Counted from the stretch's first letter, positions 1-9,889 are shown. The stretch is 64,000 bases of DNA from Rhodocyclaceae bacterium (GCA_023150275.1 JAKLLG010000011.1:1-64000); one strand, 5' to 3'. Translations and numbers: made by a program. The notes: generated by a model not told the origin, from the letters alone.

Positions 1-135
1 CAGGCCAGCGCTTTGCCTTCGGCTTCCTCCAGATTTCCAGTCGCCCAGAACACCCTTGCCGTTCAGCTAACTCTTCCCCTTGTCGGGCGAGTAGAGGACT
101 TCCACCTCCAAGTAAGTGCGCCCTGCCGGGCGCAC
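1..135 (-). mobile_element. group II intron, 5' end only (probably class C)
   Basis: Read on the minus strand, the element begins at 135 with GTGCGCCCGGCA, the typical 5' end of bacterial group II introns. Domain I-like stretches follow in the expected order: GAGGTGGAAGTCCTC (108-94), CAAGGGTGT (58-50) and GGAAGCCGAAGGCAAA (27-12). The rest, including any reverse transcriptase/maturase gene, lies left of the window. The 5' end is 8 nt past the terminator hairpin at 144-173, and insertion behind intrinsic terminators is the known habit of class C introns. The motif matches are seen in the sequence, recognition rests on memory of family consensus, and the class is inferred from the site. No protein-coding sequence is supported here. 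Confidence 0.78.
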
Positions 136-143
136 CAAAGCAA

Positions 144-173
144 AACGCCGACCGGGGATTCCCGGTCGGCGTT
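144..173 (-). terminator. rho-independent terminator behind ppiD
   Basis: A perfect 13-bp stem, AACGCCGACCGGG paired with CCCGGTCGGCGTT, closes a 4-nt loop (157-160). On the minus strand it follows the ppiD stop by about 30 nt and is followed by TTTTGCTTTG. On the plus strand it is followed by GTTTTTGTTT, so it could work both ways. It is also the probable target hairpin of the intron at 1-135. Confidence 0.85.
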
Positions 174-202
174 TTTGTTTCCTTGCCTGCCGTTGATACG
201 AA

Positions 203-2116
203 TCAGCGTTCCTTCGCTTCCAGCACAGCCTTGTTCAGTTCAACCTTGTAGCGCTTGCGCAGGCCTGCGAGATAGGCAGCAAAGTCCTCCTGCGCCAGCA
301 GTTGCGTGTAGTCACGCTGCAGGGCACGGCGCTTCTCGGCGTCGATCTGCTCAAGCGGCTTGACGGCGCTGATCCTGTACAAGGCGTAGCCCCCATTGTT
401 CGGAAGCTCGACTCCCGCATAGGCAGGCAACTTGCTCGCATCGGCGTGGAAGATCGCCTTGACCGAAGCGGGCGGGTACTGCCTGCCCTGCAAGCGTGAC
501 ACTCCCTTCGCTGCCGGCCAGCTGAGCTTGTCCTGACCCTGCTGCAGCTCCGCAAGACGCGCCTCGCCACGCTGCTTGGCAAGCTTCGCGGATTCCTGCG
601 CCTTGAGCATCGCTTCGATATCGGCCCGAACGCTGTCGAACGGTTTGATCGCAGCCGCCTGATGCTCGATGACGCGCGCCGAGACGAGCGTGTTCTGGGC
701 AACTTCGATGGCATCGGTATTGCGCTTGTTCTTGATCGCGTCGTCCGAGAACAGCGCCGCGAGCAGCTTTTCGTTGCCAAGCGGGCCGAGTGCCTGGCGT
801 TGCTGCGCTGATGGCTCCTTGGGCAGGAACTGCGACTGCAGGGTCTTCAGCTTGAATTTCTCGACAACGGGCGCCAGGCTGTCCGACTGCTCGTAAACCA
901 TGTTGGTGAAGGCTTCGGCAGCTTCCGCGTAGCGCTTCTGGGCGCCCTGACGCTTCAGTTCTCCCTCGATCTCGGCACGAACCTCATCGAGCTTCTTCTG
1001 CTTTGCTTCCTTGATGCCGGTGACCTTGATGATGTGGAAGCCGAAATCCGACTGGACGAGGCCGGAAAGTTCTCCCTGCTTCAGTCCGAACGCGGCATCG
1101 TCGAATGGCTTGACCATCATGCCGCGGCTGAAGAAACCGAGATCGCCGCCATTGGCAGCCGAACCAGGATCCTGCGAATGCTGCTTTGCCAATTCGGCGA
1201 ACTTCGCGGGATTCTTGCGCACATCCTTCAGCACCTCCTCAGCCTTGACCTTCGCCTTGTCCTTGTCGGCATCGGAAGCGCCCGCGGCGAGCGTGATCAG
1301 GATATGGCTGGCGCGACGCTCCTCGCCCTGCCGGTAACGATCGAGATGGCTTTCGTACCATGCCTTGACCTCGGCTTCACTAACGGCGACCTGTGCCAGC
1401 AAGGCTTCCAGCGAAAGCACGACATACTCGGCACGAACACGCTCGGGCGTCTGGAACTGTTTCTGGTTCGCCTCATAGAAGGCCTTGGCCGCATCGGCTG
1501 CAAGCTTCACTTCACCCGAGAACTGTTCCGGGGCAAGGCGGATTTCGGCAACCTGGCGCTCCTCGCCCTGGATACGCAGCATGCTCTCGGCAAGCGCCAC
1601 GGGAACGATCCCCGTATCGCCGACGGCACCCACCAGCTGCTGCATGATGAGATCCTGACGCAGACGCGCCTCGAACATCTCCGGCGACATGCCCTGTGCG
1701 GCCAGCGCAGCCTCGTAGCGTTGCTTGGAAAACTTACCGTCCACCTGCAGTGAAGGCATCGACGCGATGATATCGGCAAGAAAAGCATTGCCGACACTCA
1801 GATGGCTCTTGCCAGCTTCCAGCAGCAGCAGGCGCTGTTCAACCAGGGAATTCGCTACGGCCATGCGCATCTCTGGGGTATCGAACATTTCCTGACGGAA
1901 ATTCGGCCCCAGCTGCTGGCGGGCGCGATCCATCTGGTCGCGCCAGGCTTCCTGGAACTGCTGGACGGTGATCTTCGATTCGCCGACGACGGCGACGTTC
2001 GCGCCAACACCGGCATCACGCACATAGGAGTCGACTCCCCACAGGGCAAACGGCAGCGTGATCAAGGCCAGAAATACCTGGACGATTTTCTTGTTGTTGC
2101 GGACGGCGTCGAACAT
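203..2116 (-). CDS. ppiD: PpiD-like periplasmic chaperone / peptidyl-prolyl isomerase
   Basis: This 637-residue protein has the PpiD layout. A short cytoplasmic N-terminus ([10 protein letters not shown]) leads into one membrane anchor at about residues 12-30. A SurA-N-like helical domain and a parvulin (PPIC) domain at about 265-365 follow; the latter contains [10 protein letters not shown] and ends with GFHIIKVT. A long C-terminal helical region completes it. PpiD is anchored in the inner membrane and helps newly exported outer-membrane and periplasmic proteins fold near the Sec translocon. The gene lies after lon and two tRNA genes, as is common in betaproteobacteria, and ends at the strong hairpin at 144-173. 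Confidence 0.93.
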   Translation of the reverse strand: MFDAVRNNKKIVQVFLALITLPFALWGVDSYVRDAGVGANVAVVGESKITVQQFQEAWRDQMDRARQQLGPNFRQEMFDTPEMRMAVANSLVEQRLLLLEAGKSHLSVGNAFLADIIASMPSLQVDGKFSKQRYEAALAAQGMSPEMFEARLRQDLIMQQLVGAVGDTGIVPVALAESMLRIQGEERQVAEIRLAPEQFSGEVKLAADAAKAFYEANQKQFQTPERVRAEYVVLSLEALLAQVAVSEAEVKAWYESHLDRYRQGEERRASHILITLAAGASDADKDKAKVKAEEVLKDVRKNPAKFAELAKQHSQDPGSAANGGDLGFFSRGMMVKPFDDAAFGLKQGELSGLVQSDFGFHIIKVTGIKEAKQKKLDEVRAEIEGELKRQGAQKRYAEAAEAFTNMVYEQSDSLAPVVEKFKLKTLQSQFLPKEPSAQQRQALGPLGNEKLLAALFSDDAIKNKRNTDAIEVAQNTLVSARVIEHQAAAIKPFDSVRADIEAMLKAQESAKLAKQRGEARLAELQQGQDKLSWPAAKGVSRLQGRQYPPASVKAIFHADASKLPAYAGVELPNNGGYALYRISAVKPLEQIDAEKRRALQRDYTQLLAQEDFAAYLAGLRKRYKVELNKAVLEAKER

Positions 2117-2187
2117 GGTGGACTCGGCTCTCGGTTCCGAAACTGCATAACAAAAAAGGCGAACTGACGTTCGCCTTCCGGGATTTG

Positions 2188-2264
2188 TGGCGGAGTGGAC
2201 GGGACTCGAACCCGCGACCCCCGGCGTGACAGGCCGGTATTCTAACCGACTGAACTACCACTCC
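2188..2264 (-). tRNA. tRNA-Asp (anticodon GTC)
   Basis: The minus strand gives a 77-nt cloverleaf that includes an encoded CCA. The acceptor stem GGAGTGG pairs with CCACTCC and the discriminator base is G. The anticodon loop is CTGTCAC, with GTC as anticodon. The T arm contains GGTTCGAGTCC. It closely resembles Escherichia coli tRNA-Asp. It stands 21 nt after tRNA-Val in the same orientation and upstream of ppiD. Confidence 0.97.
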
Positions 2265-2285
2265 GCGTCGGTGAAACAAGTTGCT

Positions 2286-2361
2286 TGGTGGGTGCTGACG
2301 GGATCGAACCGCCGACATCCAGCTTGTAAGGCTAGCGCTCTACCAACTGAGCTAAGCACCC
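2286..2361 (-). tRNA. tRNA-Val (anticodon TAC)
   Basis: The minus strand gives a 76-nt cloverleaf with encoded CCA. The acceptor stem GGGTGCT pairs with AGCACCC and the discriminator is A. The D arm contains TAGCTCAGTTGGTAGAGC, the anticodon is TAC in loop CTTACAA, and the T arm contains GGTTCGATCCC. It lies between lon and tRNA-Asp, all in one direction. Confidence 0.97.
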
Positions 2362-2448
2362 GTGCCTGGCGGCTTCAGCGAAAGCGCGGATTCTACCGCA
2401 ATCGTCCGGGCAATGCCACCCGCACGACACTCGCTGAAGCATGCTTCT

Positions 2449-4863
2449 TCAGTGCGTTACGACATTGGTGCCGGCTGCCGGCTCCGTGGTTGCCGGCGCT
2501 TCAGCAGCGGCCGGCTCATCGGGCAGCGGAACCGGCTTGCTCTCCAACGCATGCTCAAGCACCTGATCGATCCAGCGTACCGGAATGATCTCCAGCTTGT
2601 TCTTGATGTTGTCGGGAATCTCGGTGAGATCCTTAACGTTCTCTTCCGGAATCAAGGCACGCGAGAGTCCGCCACGCACCGCCGCCAGCAGCTTTTCCTT
2701 GAGACCGCCGATCGCCAGCACTTCGCCACGCAGGGTGATCTCGCCGGTCATGGCGATATCGCAACGCACAGGAATGCCGGTCAGGACCGACACCAGGGCC
2801 GTGCAGATACCGATGCCCGCGGACGGGCCATCCTTCGGAATGGCGCCCTCCGGCAGGTGGATGTGAATGTCGTTCTTCTGATAGAAATCGTCGGGAATGC
2901 CGAGCGATTTCGAGCGCTTGCGCACAACCGACAACGCTGCCTGGATCGACTCCTGCATCACCTCACCGAGCTTGCCGGTGGTGATCGTCTTGCCCTTGCC
3001 CGGCAGCGCCACGGTCTCGATGGTCAGCAGTTCGCCGCCAACCTCTGTCCACGCAAGGCCGGTGACCTGGCCGATCTGGTTTTCCTTCTCGGCCATGCCG
3101 AAGGTGTAGCGACGCACGCCGAGGTACTTGTCGAGATTCTTCGCGTTGACGATGACCTTGCCGGTGCGCTTCCGGAGCAGCAGGGTCTTCACCACCTTGC
3201 GGCAGATCTTCGAGACTTCGCGCTCAAGCGCACGCACGCCGGCTTCGCGGGTGTAGTAGCGGACAATGTCGCGCAGGGCCGAATCGGTCACGGTGAGTTC
3301 GGTCTTCTTGACGCCGTTCGCCTTCATCTGCTTCGGCAGCAGGTAGCGCTCGGCAATGTTGACCTTCTCGTCTTCCGTGTAGCCGGAGAGACGAATCACT
3401 TCCATGCGGTCGAGCAAGGGCGCCGGGATGTTCATCGTGTTGGCGGTCGCCACGAACATCACGTCGGAAAGATCGAAATCGACCTCGACGTAGTGATCCT
3501 GGAAGGTGTGGTTCTGCTCCGGATCAAGCACTTCGAGCAGCGCCGACGAGGGATCGCCACGGAAGTCCTGACCGAGCTTGTCGACCTCGTCGAGCAGGAA
3601 CAGCGGATTGCGCACCGCTACCTTGGACAGGCTCTGCAGGATCTTGCCCGGCATCGAGCCAATATAGGTACGGCGATGGCCGCGGATCTCGGCTTCGTCA
3701 CGCACACCACCGAGTGCCATGCGCACGAACTTGCGGTTGGTGGCCTTGGCGATCGACTGGCCAAGCGAGGTCTTGCCAACGCCCGGAGGCCCGACGAGGC
3801 AGAGGATCGGCGCCTTCAGCTTGTCCACGCGTTGCTGCACGGCAAGGTATTCGAGGATGCGTTCCTTGACGCGCTCCAGGCCGTAATGGTCCTTGTCCAG
3901 CACCTTTTCGGCTTCCGAGAGATCCTTGCTGATGCGCGTCTTCTTGCGCCAAGGCAGGCCGATCAGTGTCTCGATATAGTTGCGGACGACGGTGGCTTCG
4001 GCCGACATCGGCGACATCAGCTTCAACTTCTTCAGTTCGCCATTGGCCTTGGCCAGACCTTCCTTGGTCATGCCGGCGGCCTTGATCTTCTTGTCCAGCT
4101 CTTCGAGATCGGCACCTTCTTCGCCTTCGCCGAGTTCCTTCTGGATCGCCTTGACCTGCTCGTTCAGATAGTACTCGCGCTGGCTCTTCTCCATCTGGCG
4201 CTTCACCCGGCCACGGATACGCTTCTCGACCTGCAGGATGTCGATCTCGGCTTCGAGCTGCGACAGCAGGCGCTCGATGCGCGCCTTGACGTCGGTGAGT
4301 TCAAGAACTTCCTGCTTCTGTTCGAGCTTCAGCGGAAGGTGAGCAGCGATGGTATCGGAGAGGCGACCGGCCTCTTCGATACCGGAGATCGAGGTCAGGA
4401 TCTCCGGCGGAATCTTCTTGTTCAACTTGACGTACTGGTCGAACTGGGCGATCACCGCGCGGCGCATGGCCTCGACTTCGTGATTGACGCCATCATCGGC
4501 ACCGAGCGGCATCGCAACCGCGGTAAACATCGTCTCGCCAGCGGCGATCGACTCGACGCGCGCGCGTTGCGTGCCCTCGACCAGCACCTTCACGGTGCCG
4601 TCCGGCAGCTTCAGCATCTGCAGAATGTTCGCGACGCAGCCGATCCCGTACATGTCTTCTTCCGACGGCTCGTCCTTGGCGGCCGACTTCTGCGCCACCA
4701 GCAGGATATGCTTGCCGGCTTCCATCGCGGCTTCCAGCGCCTTGATCGACTTCGGCCGGCCGACGAAGAGCGGAATCACCATATGCGGAAACACGACCAC
4801 GTCGCGCAGCGGCAGCAGCGGCAGTTCGATCGGTTCAGCTGGCAGATTGGGGGTGTTGGACAT
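2449..4863 (-). CDS. lon: ATP-dependent protease Lon
   Basis: An 804-residue LonA protease that degrades misfolded and regulatory proteins in the cytosol. It has the N-terminal substrate domain ([20 protein letters not shown]), a coiled linker, an AAA+ module with Walker A GPPGVGKT and Walker B FLLDEVDK, and a C-terminal protease domain with the catalytic Ser in PKDGPSAG. I start it at ATG 4863, giving MSNTPNLP; a TTG 15 nt upstream is also in frame but has no better ribosome site. It is the last protease gene of tig-clpP-clpX-lon and has its own sigma-32-like promoter (4898-4923). The usual hupB gene is missing between lon and ppiD. Confidence 0.97.
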   Translation of the reverse strand: MSNTPNLPAEPIELPLLPLRDVVVFPHMVIPLFVGRPKSIKALEAAMEAGKHILLVAQKSAAKDEPSEEDMYGIGCVANILQMLKLPDGTVKVLVEGTQRARVESIAAGETMFTAVAMPLGADDGVNHEVEAMRRAVIAQFDQYVKLNKKIPPEILTSISGIEEAGRLSDTIAAHLPLKLEQKQEVLELTDVKARIERLLSQLEAEIDILQVEKRIRGRVKRQMEKSQREYYLNEQVKAIQKELGEGEEGADLEELDKKIKAAGMTKEGLAKANGELKKLKLMSPMSAEATVVRNYIETLIGLPWRKKTRISKDLSEAEKVLDKDHYGLERVKERILEYLAVQQRVDKLKAPILCLVGPPGVGKTSLGQSIAKATNRKFVRMALGGVRDEAEIRGHRRTYIGSMPGKILQSLSKVAVRNPLFLLDEVDKLGQDFRGDPSSALLEVLDPEQNHTFQDHYVEVDFDLSDVMFVATANTMNIPAPLLDRMEVIRLSGYTEDEKVNIAERYLLPKQMKANGVKKTELTVTDSALRDIVRYYTREAGVRALEREVSKICRKVVKTLLLRKRTGKVIVNAKNLDKYLGVRRYTFGMAEKENQIGQVTGLAWTEVGGELLTIETVALPGKGKTITTGKLGEVMQESIQAALSVVRKRSKSLGIPDDFYQKNDIHIHLPEGAIPKDGPSAGIGICTALVSVLTGIPVRCDIAMTGEITLRGEVLAIGGLKEKLLAAVRGGLSRALIPEENVKDLTEIPDNIKNKLEIIPVRWIDQVLEHALESKPVPLPDEPAAAEAPATTEPAAGTNVVTH

Positions 4864-4897
4864 CGCGGGGGCCTTCAAGGAATGGTCACTGCCCTAC

Positions 4898-4923
4898 ATG
4901 GGGGCGCGAGCCGGGAAATCAAG
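4898..4923 (-). promoter_or_regulatory. sigma-32 (heat-shock) promoter of lon
   Basis: On the minus strand, CTTGAT (4923-4918) is followed after exactly 14 nt by CCCCAT (4903-4898) and then GTA. This fits the heat-shock consensus CTTGAA-N13-15-CCCCATnTA with one mismatch in the -35 element. It ends about 35 nt before the lon ATG. The same spacing is found before clpB (45403-45428). Confidence 0.75.
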
Positions 4924-4943
4924 CCGCCCCGTTTCGGGGCGGC
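4923..4943 (-). terminator. terminator-like hairpin between clpX and lon
   Basis: GCCGCCCCG and CGGGGCGGC form a perfect 9-bp GC stem around a TTT loop, starting 12 nt after the clpX stop codon. On the minus strand it is followed only by TTGATTT, so termination may be partial. It abuts the -35 element of the lon heat-shock promoter, so lon can be read both by read-through from clpX and independently. Confidence 0.6.
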
Positions 4944-4955
4944 GGTGTGGGGCGA

Positions 4956-6227
4956 TCAGTTGGAACCGGAAACCTTGGGCTGATCGGCATAGATCAGCAA
5001 AGGCTTGCTGTCGCCGCTGATCATGTTTTCATCGACGACGACTTTTGTGACATTCTCCATGCCCGGAAGTTCGTACATCGTGTCGAGCAGCACCGATTCG
5101 AGGATCGAGCGGAGGCCACGGGCGCCGGTCTTGCGCTCAAGCGCCTTCTTCGCCACGGCCTGCAGCGCCCCCGGGCGGATTTCGAGTTCAACGCCTTCCA
5201 TCGAGAACAGCTTCTGGTACTGCTTCACCAGCGCATTCTTCGGCGCGATCAGGATTTCGACGAGCGCGTCGATCGAAAGCTCCTCCAGCGTGGCGACCAC
5301 CGGCAGACGGCCGATCAGTTCCGGGATCAGGCCGAACTTGATCAGATCTTCCGGCTCGACCATGCGGAACACTTCGCCAACGGCCTTCTTGTCATCCTTG
5401 CTCTTTACCTCGGCACCAAAGCCTATGCCGCCCTTCTCGGAGCGGTTGCGAATCACTTTTTCCAGACCATCGAAGGCGCCACCACAGACGAACAGGATAT
5501 TGGTCGTATCGACCTGCACGAAGTCCTGGTTCGGGTGCTTGCGCCCGCCCTGCGGCGGTACGCTGGCGATGGTGCCCTCGATCAGCTTCAGCAGCGCCTG
5601 CTGCACGCCCTCGCCGGACACGTCGCGGGTGATCGACGGGTTGTCGCTCTTCCGCGAAATCTTGTCGATTTCGTCGATGTAGACGATCCCCTGCTGCGCC
5701 TTGTCGACCTCGTAATCGCACTTCTGCAGCAGTTTCTGGATGATGTTCTCGACGTCCTCGCCGACATAGCCGGCTTCGGTCAGCGTCGTCGCGTCGGCCA
5801 TCACGAAGGGCACGTTCAGGAGCCGCGCCAGCGTCTGCGCCAGCAGCGTCTTGCCCGAGCCGGTCGGGCCGATGAGCAGGATGTTGCTCTTTGCCAGTTC
5901 AACGTCGTCGGTGTTCTTGGCGTGGTGGCGCAGGCGCTTGTAGTGGTTGTACACCGCCACCGACAGGATGCGCTTCGCCGGCTCCTGCCCGATCACGTAC
6001 TGGTCGAGAATCGAGCAGATCTCGCGCGGGATCGGCAACTCCGAGCGAACGGGCTTGCCGTCCTCGGCACCGGCGATCTCGTCGCGGATGATGTCATTGC
6101 AGAGCTCGATGCACTCGTCGCAAATGAAGACCGACGGCCCGGCGATGAGCTTCTTGACCTCGTGCTGGCTCTTGCCGCAGAACGAGCAATAGAGCAGCTT
6201 TTCGTTGCTGCCTTTCTTTTCGGACAT
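4956..6227 (-). CDS. clpX: ClpX, ATP-dependent unfoldase of the ClpXP protease
   Basis: A 423-residue ClpX. The N-terminal zinc-binding domain has two Cys pairs (CSFC at residues 14-17 and CDECIELC at about 38-45). The AAA+ domain has Walker A GPTGSGKT and Walker B VYIDEIDK. The GGIGFGAEV loop carries the IGF tripeptide that docks on ClpP, so ClpXP pairing is expected. It unfolds tagged substrates and feeds them to ClpP. The ATG has the ribosome site AGGAAGG. It is 64 nt after clpP and is followed by a hairpin before lon. Confidence 0.97.
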   Translation of the reverse strand: MSEKKGSNEKLLYCSFCGKSQHEVKKLIAGPSVFICDECIELCNDIIRDEIAGAEDGKPVRSELPIPREICSILDQYVIGQEPAKRILSVAVYNHYKRLRHHAKNTDDVELAKSNILLIGPTGSGKTLLAQTLARLLNVPFVMADATTLTEAGYVGEDVENIIQKLLQKCDYEVDKAQQGIVYIDEIDKISRKSDNPSITRDVSGEGVQQALLKLIEGTIASVPPQGGRKHPNQDFVQVDTTNILFVCGGAFDGLEKVIRNRSEKGGIGFGAEVKSKDDKKAVGEVFRMVEPEDLIKFGLIPELIGRLPVVATLEELSIDALVEILIAPKNALVKQYQKLFSMEGVELEIRPGALQAVAKKALERKTGARGLRSILESVLLDTMYELPGMENVTKVVVDENMISGDSKPLLIYADQPKVSGSN

Positions 6228-6291
6228 GTTCAGCCTTCCTGTTCTAGTCGGGGACCGCGCGTCCGCTTGGCAAGACGTAGCCGCCTTGCGC

Positions 6292-6930
6292 TCAGACCGT
6301 TTCGCGGGTCACCAGAACCTTGTCGATCAGCCCGTATTCTGCCGCTTCCTGCGCAGAAAGGAAATTGTCACGATCGGTATCCCTTTCGATACGGTCGACC
6401 GGCTGGCCAGTATGCTGGGCCATGATTTCGTTGAGCTTCGCGCGCAGCGAGAGGATTTCCTTGGCGTGGATCGCGATATCCGAGGCCTGGCCCTGGAAAC
6501 CACCCATCGGCTGATGGATCATCACGCGCGAATTCGGCAGCGCGAAACGCTTGCCCTTGGCGCCGGCCGTCAGCAGGAAGGCGCCCATCGAGGCGGCCTG
6601 GCCCATGCACAGCGTGGACACGTCGGGCTTGATGAACTGCATCGTGTCGTAGATCGACAAGCCGGCAGTCACCGAACCACCGGGCGAGTTGATGTAGAAG
6701 TAGATGTCCTTGTCAGGATTCTCGGCTTCGAGGAACAGCAACTGCGCCACCACCAGGTTGGCCGTCGCGTCATTGACCGGGCCGATCAGGAACACCACGC
6801 GCTCCTTCAGCAGGCGCGAGTAGATGTCGTAGGCGCGCTCGCCGCGCCCGCTCTGTTCAATGACCATCGGCACAAGGCCGAGGGCTTGCGGATCCCAGTT
6901 GCCGTGGCTACCCATGCCCGTTTCAATCAT
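6292..6930 (-). CDS. clpP: ClpP, proteolytic subunit of ClpXP
   Basis: A 212-residue serine peptidase forming the degradation chamber. The catalytic Ser is in [11 protein letters not shown] and the His in [11 protein letters not shown]; the rest follows E. coli ClpP closely from LVPMVIEQ to the end. I chose ATG 6930 ([10 protein letters not shown]) because GAGGAG stands 5 nt before it. An upstream ATG at 6951, 4 nt after the tig stop, lacks a clear ribosome site. The gene sits between tig and clpX, the usual order. Confidence 0.96.
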   Translation of the reverse strand: MIETGMGSHGNWDPQALGLVPMVIEQSGRGERAYDIYSRLLKERVVFLIGPVNDATANLVVAQLLFLEAENPDKDIYFYINSPGGSVTAGLSIYDTMQFIKPDVSTLCMGQAASMGAFLLTAGAKGKRFALPNSRVMIHQPMGGFQGQASDIAIHAKEILSLRAKLNEIMAQHTGQPVDRIERDTDRDNFLSAQEAAEYGLIDKVLVTRETV

Positions 6931-6955
6931 GCCTGCTCCTCGAAGATTCATCCGC

Positions 6956-8287
6956 TCAGGCCGGCTGCTGCTGGCCCATCAGTTCGTCGAAGGCTACCGC
7001 CTTGTCGCTCACCTTGGCAACCGACAGCACGTGGGCGACCACGTTGTCCTCGATGGCGACGCCCTCGATTTCCTGCAGACGCTGCGGCTGCGCGTAGTAC
7101 CAGCGCACCACTTCTTCCGGATGCTCGTAGCTTTCGGCCGCCTCCTCGACGATGGCCTTCACCTGCTCCGGCTTGGCGTGCAGTTCCTTCTGCTTGACCA
7201 GTTCGGCGAGCACCAGGCCCAGCGTCACGCGGCGCTTGGCCTGATCGGCGAACCATTCCGGCTGGATCGGGAAATCCTGTGCCTTCATGCCGCGTTGCTC
7301 CATGTCGTGGCGGGCATTTTCCATCAGGCGATGGATTTCCATCTCGACCAGCGCGTTCGGAATATCGGTCGGGTTGCACTGGATGATCGCATCCATCACC
7401 TGATCCTTGATCTTGCCCTGGATGCGCTTCTTCACCTCGCGCTTCAGGTTGCCGGTGATCTCCTCGCGCATCTTGGCGATATCGCCGTCGGCAACACCGA
7501 GCGTCTTGGCGAATTCAGCATCGACTTCCGGCAGCACCGGGCCGCTGACCTTCTTGACGGTGACCTCGAAGCTCACCTTCTGGCCGGCCAGATCCTTGGC
7601 AAAGTAATCGTCCGGGAAGGTCATTTCGAAGGTCTTCGATTCGCCGGCCTTGAGACCTTCGACGGCATTCTCGAAGTCGGCGAGCATCATGCCCTGGCCG
7701 AGCACGAACGGGTAATCGGTGGCCTGACCACCCTGGAACGGCTCGCCGTCCTTCTTGCCGAGGAAATCGATGACCACGCGATCTTCCTTGGCGGCGGCGC
7801 GATCGACGGCTTCGTAGCGGATACGCTGCTTGCGCAGGATTTCCAGCGTCTTGTCGACTTCGGCATCGGTCACGTCGAGCACCGGACGCTCGATCGTCGC
7901 GGCCGACAGGTCACCCAGCTTGACTTCCGGATAAACCTCGAAAACCGCCGAAAATTCGATATGCGTGGCATTTTCCGTATTCTTCGGTTCGATGCGCGGA
8001 TAGCCGGCGACACGCAGCTTTGCATCCACCACGGCCTGGCCAAAAGCACGCTCCAGCGCCTCGTTCAGCGCTTCGTGGCGAGCCTGGTCGCCATACTGCT
8101 GGCGCACGATGTTGGCCGGCACCTTGCCCGGGCGGAAGCCGGGCATCTTGACGTTCTTGCCCATGCGCTTCAAGCGCACATCGACATCCTTGTCGAGGTC
8201 GGCAATGGCCACGGAAAGGTCGAGGCGGCGCTCCAGTGCGCTCGGGGTCGCTTGCTGGGCGTTGGTGTTTTCGGCGTTCGTTTGCAT
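6956..8287 (-). CDS. tig: trigger factor, ribosome-associated chaperone
   Basis: A 443-residue trigger factor. The N-terminal ribosome-binding domain has the signature GFRPGKVP at about residues 50-57. An FKBP-like isomerase domain at about 155-245 ([17 protein letters not shown]) and a helical C-terminal chaperone domain follow. It binds nascent chains at the ribosome exit. It is first in the tig-clpP-clpX-lon set, and clpP begins only 25 nt after its stop, so the genes are probably co-transcribed. Confidence 0.96.
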   Translation of the reverse strand: MQTNAENTNAQQATPSALERRLDLSVAIADLDKDVDVRLKRMGKNVKMPGFRPGKVPANIVRQQYGDQARHEALNEALERAFGQAVVDAKLRVAGYPRIEPKNTENATHIEFSAVFEVYPEVKLGDLSAATIERPVLDVTDAEVDKTLEILRKQRIRYEAVDRAAAKEDRVVIDFLGKKDGEPFQGGQATDYPFVLGQGMMLADFENAVEGLKAGESKTFEMTFPDDYFAKDLAGQKVSFEVTVKKVSGPVLPEVDAEFAKTLGVADGDIAKMREEITGNLKREVKKRIQGKIKDQVMDAIIQCNPTDIPNALVEMEIHRLMENARHDMEQRGMKAQDFPIQPEWFADQAKRRVTLGLVLAELVKQKELHAKPEQVKAIVEEAAESYEHPEEVVRWYYAQPQRLQEIEGVAIEDNVVAHVLSVAKVSDKAVAFDELMGQQQPA

Positions 8288-8353
8288 AGAAAATCCTGAG
8301 TGACGCTAGAAGTGTGATTGAGCTGACGAAGCAGCGGAATGGCGAAACGGCGG

Positions 8354-8362
8354 ATTCTATCA
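8354..8362 (-). promoter_or_regulatory. possible extended -10 promoter element of tig
   Basis: The minus strand reads TGATAGAAT about 67 nt upstream of the tig start: a TGn extension followed by TAGAAT. The hexamer 17 nt further upstream (GGTGCC) is a poor -35, so recognition would depend on the extended -10. Confidence 0.4.
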
Positions 8363-8383
8363 CGCAGCATGCCCGCGGCACCA

Positions 8384-8412
8384 TCGACCCTGCCCGCTGC
8401 TTGCGGTAGAAT
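8384..8412 (+). promoter_or_regulatory. sigma-70 promoter of tRNA-Leu
   Basis: TCGACC (8384-8389) and TAGAAT (8407-8412) are separated by 17 nt, and the mature tRNA begins 12 nt after the -10. Position and spacing are what is expected for a short tRNA transcript. Confidence 0.65.
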
Positions 8413-8424
8413 GCGACCCGCTGT

Positions 8425-8509
8425 GCGGCGGTGGCGAAATTGGTAGACGCAACAGGTTTAGGTCCTGTCGCCCTTGGGTGTGGAGGTTCGAGTCCTCTCC
8501 GCCGCACCA
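8425..8509 (+). tRNA. tRNA-Leu (anticodon TAG)
   Basis: An 85-nt class II tRNA with long variable arm and encoded CCA. The acceptor stem GCGGCGG pairs with CCGCCGC and the discriminator is A. The anticodon stem-loop is ACAGG-TTTAGGT-CCTGT with anticodon TAG, which reads CUN leucine codons. The T arm contains GGTTCGAGTCC. A promoter precedes it and a terminator hairpin follows. Confidence 0.97.
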
Positions 8510-8521
8510 CGAAAAAATCGA

Positions 8522-8551
8522 AGCCCGCATGGCGCGGGCTCCTTCGTTTTT
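8522..8551 (+). terminator. terminator of tRNA-Leu
   Basis: AGCCCGC (8522-8528) pairs with GCGGGCT (8534-8540) around a 5-nt loop, followed by CCTTCGTTTTT. It is 12 nt behind the tRNA and also lies just past the 3' end of the convergent radical SAM gene. Confidence 0.7.
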
Positions 8552-8564
8552 ACGGCATGCGCGT

Positions 8565-9770
8565 TTACGGCATGATTTCCACGTATTCGTACACCTCGTT
8601 GTCGGTAAGGCGCTTGCGCACCGGTACCGGCAGACGGGCGTACCAGCCCTTCGGATCATGCTTCTCGATCTCGCGCCCCATGAAGCGCAGCAGGTCGCAG
8701 ATCGGCTCAACGACATTGCCGCGATAGCGCAGGTCATTCTTCACATAGCCGAGATACAGATTTTTCATGCAGTTGCGGCGGCACCACGAGAAGGCCTCGC
8801 AAGTCTCGCAGGGCATGCTCTCCGCCGGCTGCAGCGGACTCTTCTTCAGCCAGTTTCCCTGAATCTCGCCCATCTGCATTTCCGGCGCGTACATCATGTC
8901 CGGGCACGGGAATATCTTGCCATCCGGCATCACGTTGATCAGGTGCGTCGACACGCGGCACTGCGTCAGGCCGGCGTAGAGCTCGCGTCCCCGGTTCGGC
9001 AGCACCATGTTGCGCACGATGCCCATCAGCGGAATCAGCGGGTACAACTCGCGGTCGGAGGCGAAGAAGCGCTCGATCAGCTTCACCAGCACCGCCCTGC
9101 GCTTCCCGACCGAATCGCCGTCGTACATTTCGTCGGCAACGAACTGCCAGTAGAGATAATCGAACACTTCGCTCGTTGCGAGTTCGTCGAGCTCCTCGAA
9201 CGTCGTATCCGGGTTGCCCCAGGTGACCCGTGCCGTCACCGTACCGGCGATCCTGTCGCGCACCAGGCCGATGTTCTTCACCACCTGCCGGTAGATGCCC
9301 TTGCCGCGATAGCCGTCGGTTGTCTCCTCGCCGCCGTCGATCGAGATCAGCACATTGGAGAGCCGCCCGAGCACCCAGTCCGGCAGGTTATCGAGCAAGG
9401 TGCCGTTGGTCTGCAACTGGAAGCGGAAGTGCGGAAACCGCTGCATCACGTCTTCCATCATGCGCTGGTTGAGCGTCGGCTCGCCGCCATAGAAGGTGAC
9501 ATAGACCTCCTTGTCGGCAAGGTGCTTGTCGACGAAACGCGTCAGCTGGTCGAGATCGTACTTGAGTTCATTCTGCGATCCGAGCACGTCGCCAACGCCG
9601 AGCGAGCAGTAGGTGCATTTGAGGTTGCATTTCAGCGTCGTCAGCAACTGCAGCTCGACGCGGTCGCCGACGATCGGCACAACGTCGGAGCGGTCGGAGC
9701 GGTCCGACATCGCGGGCGCGGCGGGCGCCGGTTCGGCGCGGTCGATGCGACGGAGCACCTGGGTGGTCAT
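8565..9770 (-). CDS. radical SAM/SPASM protein, possibly peptide- or protein-modifying
   Basis: A 401-residue radical SAM enzyme with SPASM-type C-terminus. CNLKCTYC (Cys 48, 52, 55) binds the SAM cluster, followed by FYGGEPTLN and QTNGTLL as in SPASM enzymes. The C-terminal half has a further Cys set (CRVSTHL, FPCPDM, CETCEAFSWCRRNC) for auxiliary iron-sulphur clusters. ATG 9770 is preferred because GAAAGG stands about 6 nt before it; GTG 9788 and ATG 9776 are alternatives. The N-terminus has an SDRSDRSD repeat. No precursor peptide, transporter or partner is adjacent, so the substrate is unknown. Anaerobic sulfatase maturation-like or peptide maturation roles are possible. Confidence 0.85.
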   Translation of the reverse strand: MTTQVLRRIDRAEPAPAAPAMSDRSDRSDVVPIVGDRVELQLLTTLKCNLKCTYCSLGVGDVLGSQNELKYDLDQLTRFVDKHLADKEVYVTFYGGEPTLNQRMMEDVMQRFPHFRFQLQTNGTLLDNLPDWVLGRLSNVLISIDGGEETTDGYRGKGIYRQVVKNIGLVRDRIAGTVTARVTWGNPDTTFEELDELATSEVFDYLYWQFVADEMYDGDSVGKRRAVLVKLIERFFASDRELYPLIPLMGIVRNMVLPNRGRELYAGLTQCRVSTHLINVMPDGKIFPCPDMMYAPEMQMGEIQGNWLKKSPLQPAESMPCETCEAFSWCRRNCMKNLYLGYVKNDLRYRGNVVEPICDLLRFMGREIEKHDPKGWYARLPVPVRKRLTDNEVYEYVEIMP

Positions 9771-9787
9771 AGTCATCCTTTCGGTCA

Positions 9788-9889
9788 CGATGCCAAGCGT
9801 AAGTCAGGAATATTTCAGAAAAGGGGCCGCAATCTAGAACCGCGGATATCTCCCGGCAACTGCACAGATCAAAAACGCCCTTGGCATCG
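9788..9889. repeat. inverted repeat in the radical SAM / hpnC divergent region
   Basis: CGATGCCAAG (9788-9797) and CTTGGCATCG (9880-9889) form a perfect 10-bp inverted repeat around 82 nt. It lies directly upstream of the radical SAM start and could close a leader structure or bind a regulator. Confidence 0.4.

Noticed and set aside
2362-4983. 873-codon open frame on the plus strand opposite lon
   Set aside because: Antisense to a clearly conserved lon gene; long open frames on the opposite strand are common at this GC content and the product has no recognisable domain.
6228-6291. Sigma-32 promoter between clpP and clpX (CTTGCC...CCCCGA)
   Set aside because: Several mismatches in both elements; much weaker than the lon and clpB promoters.
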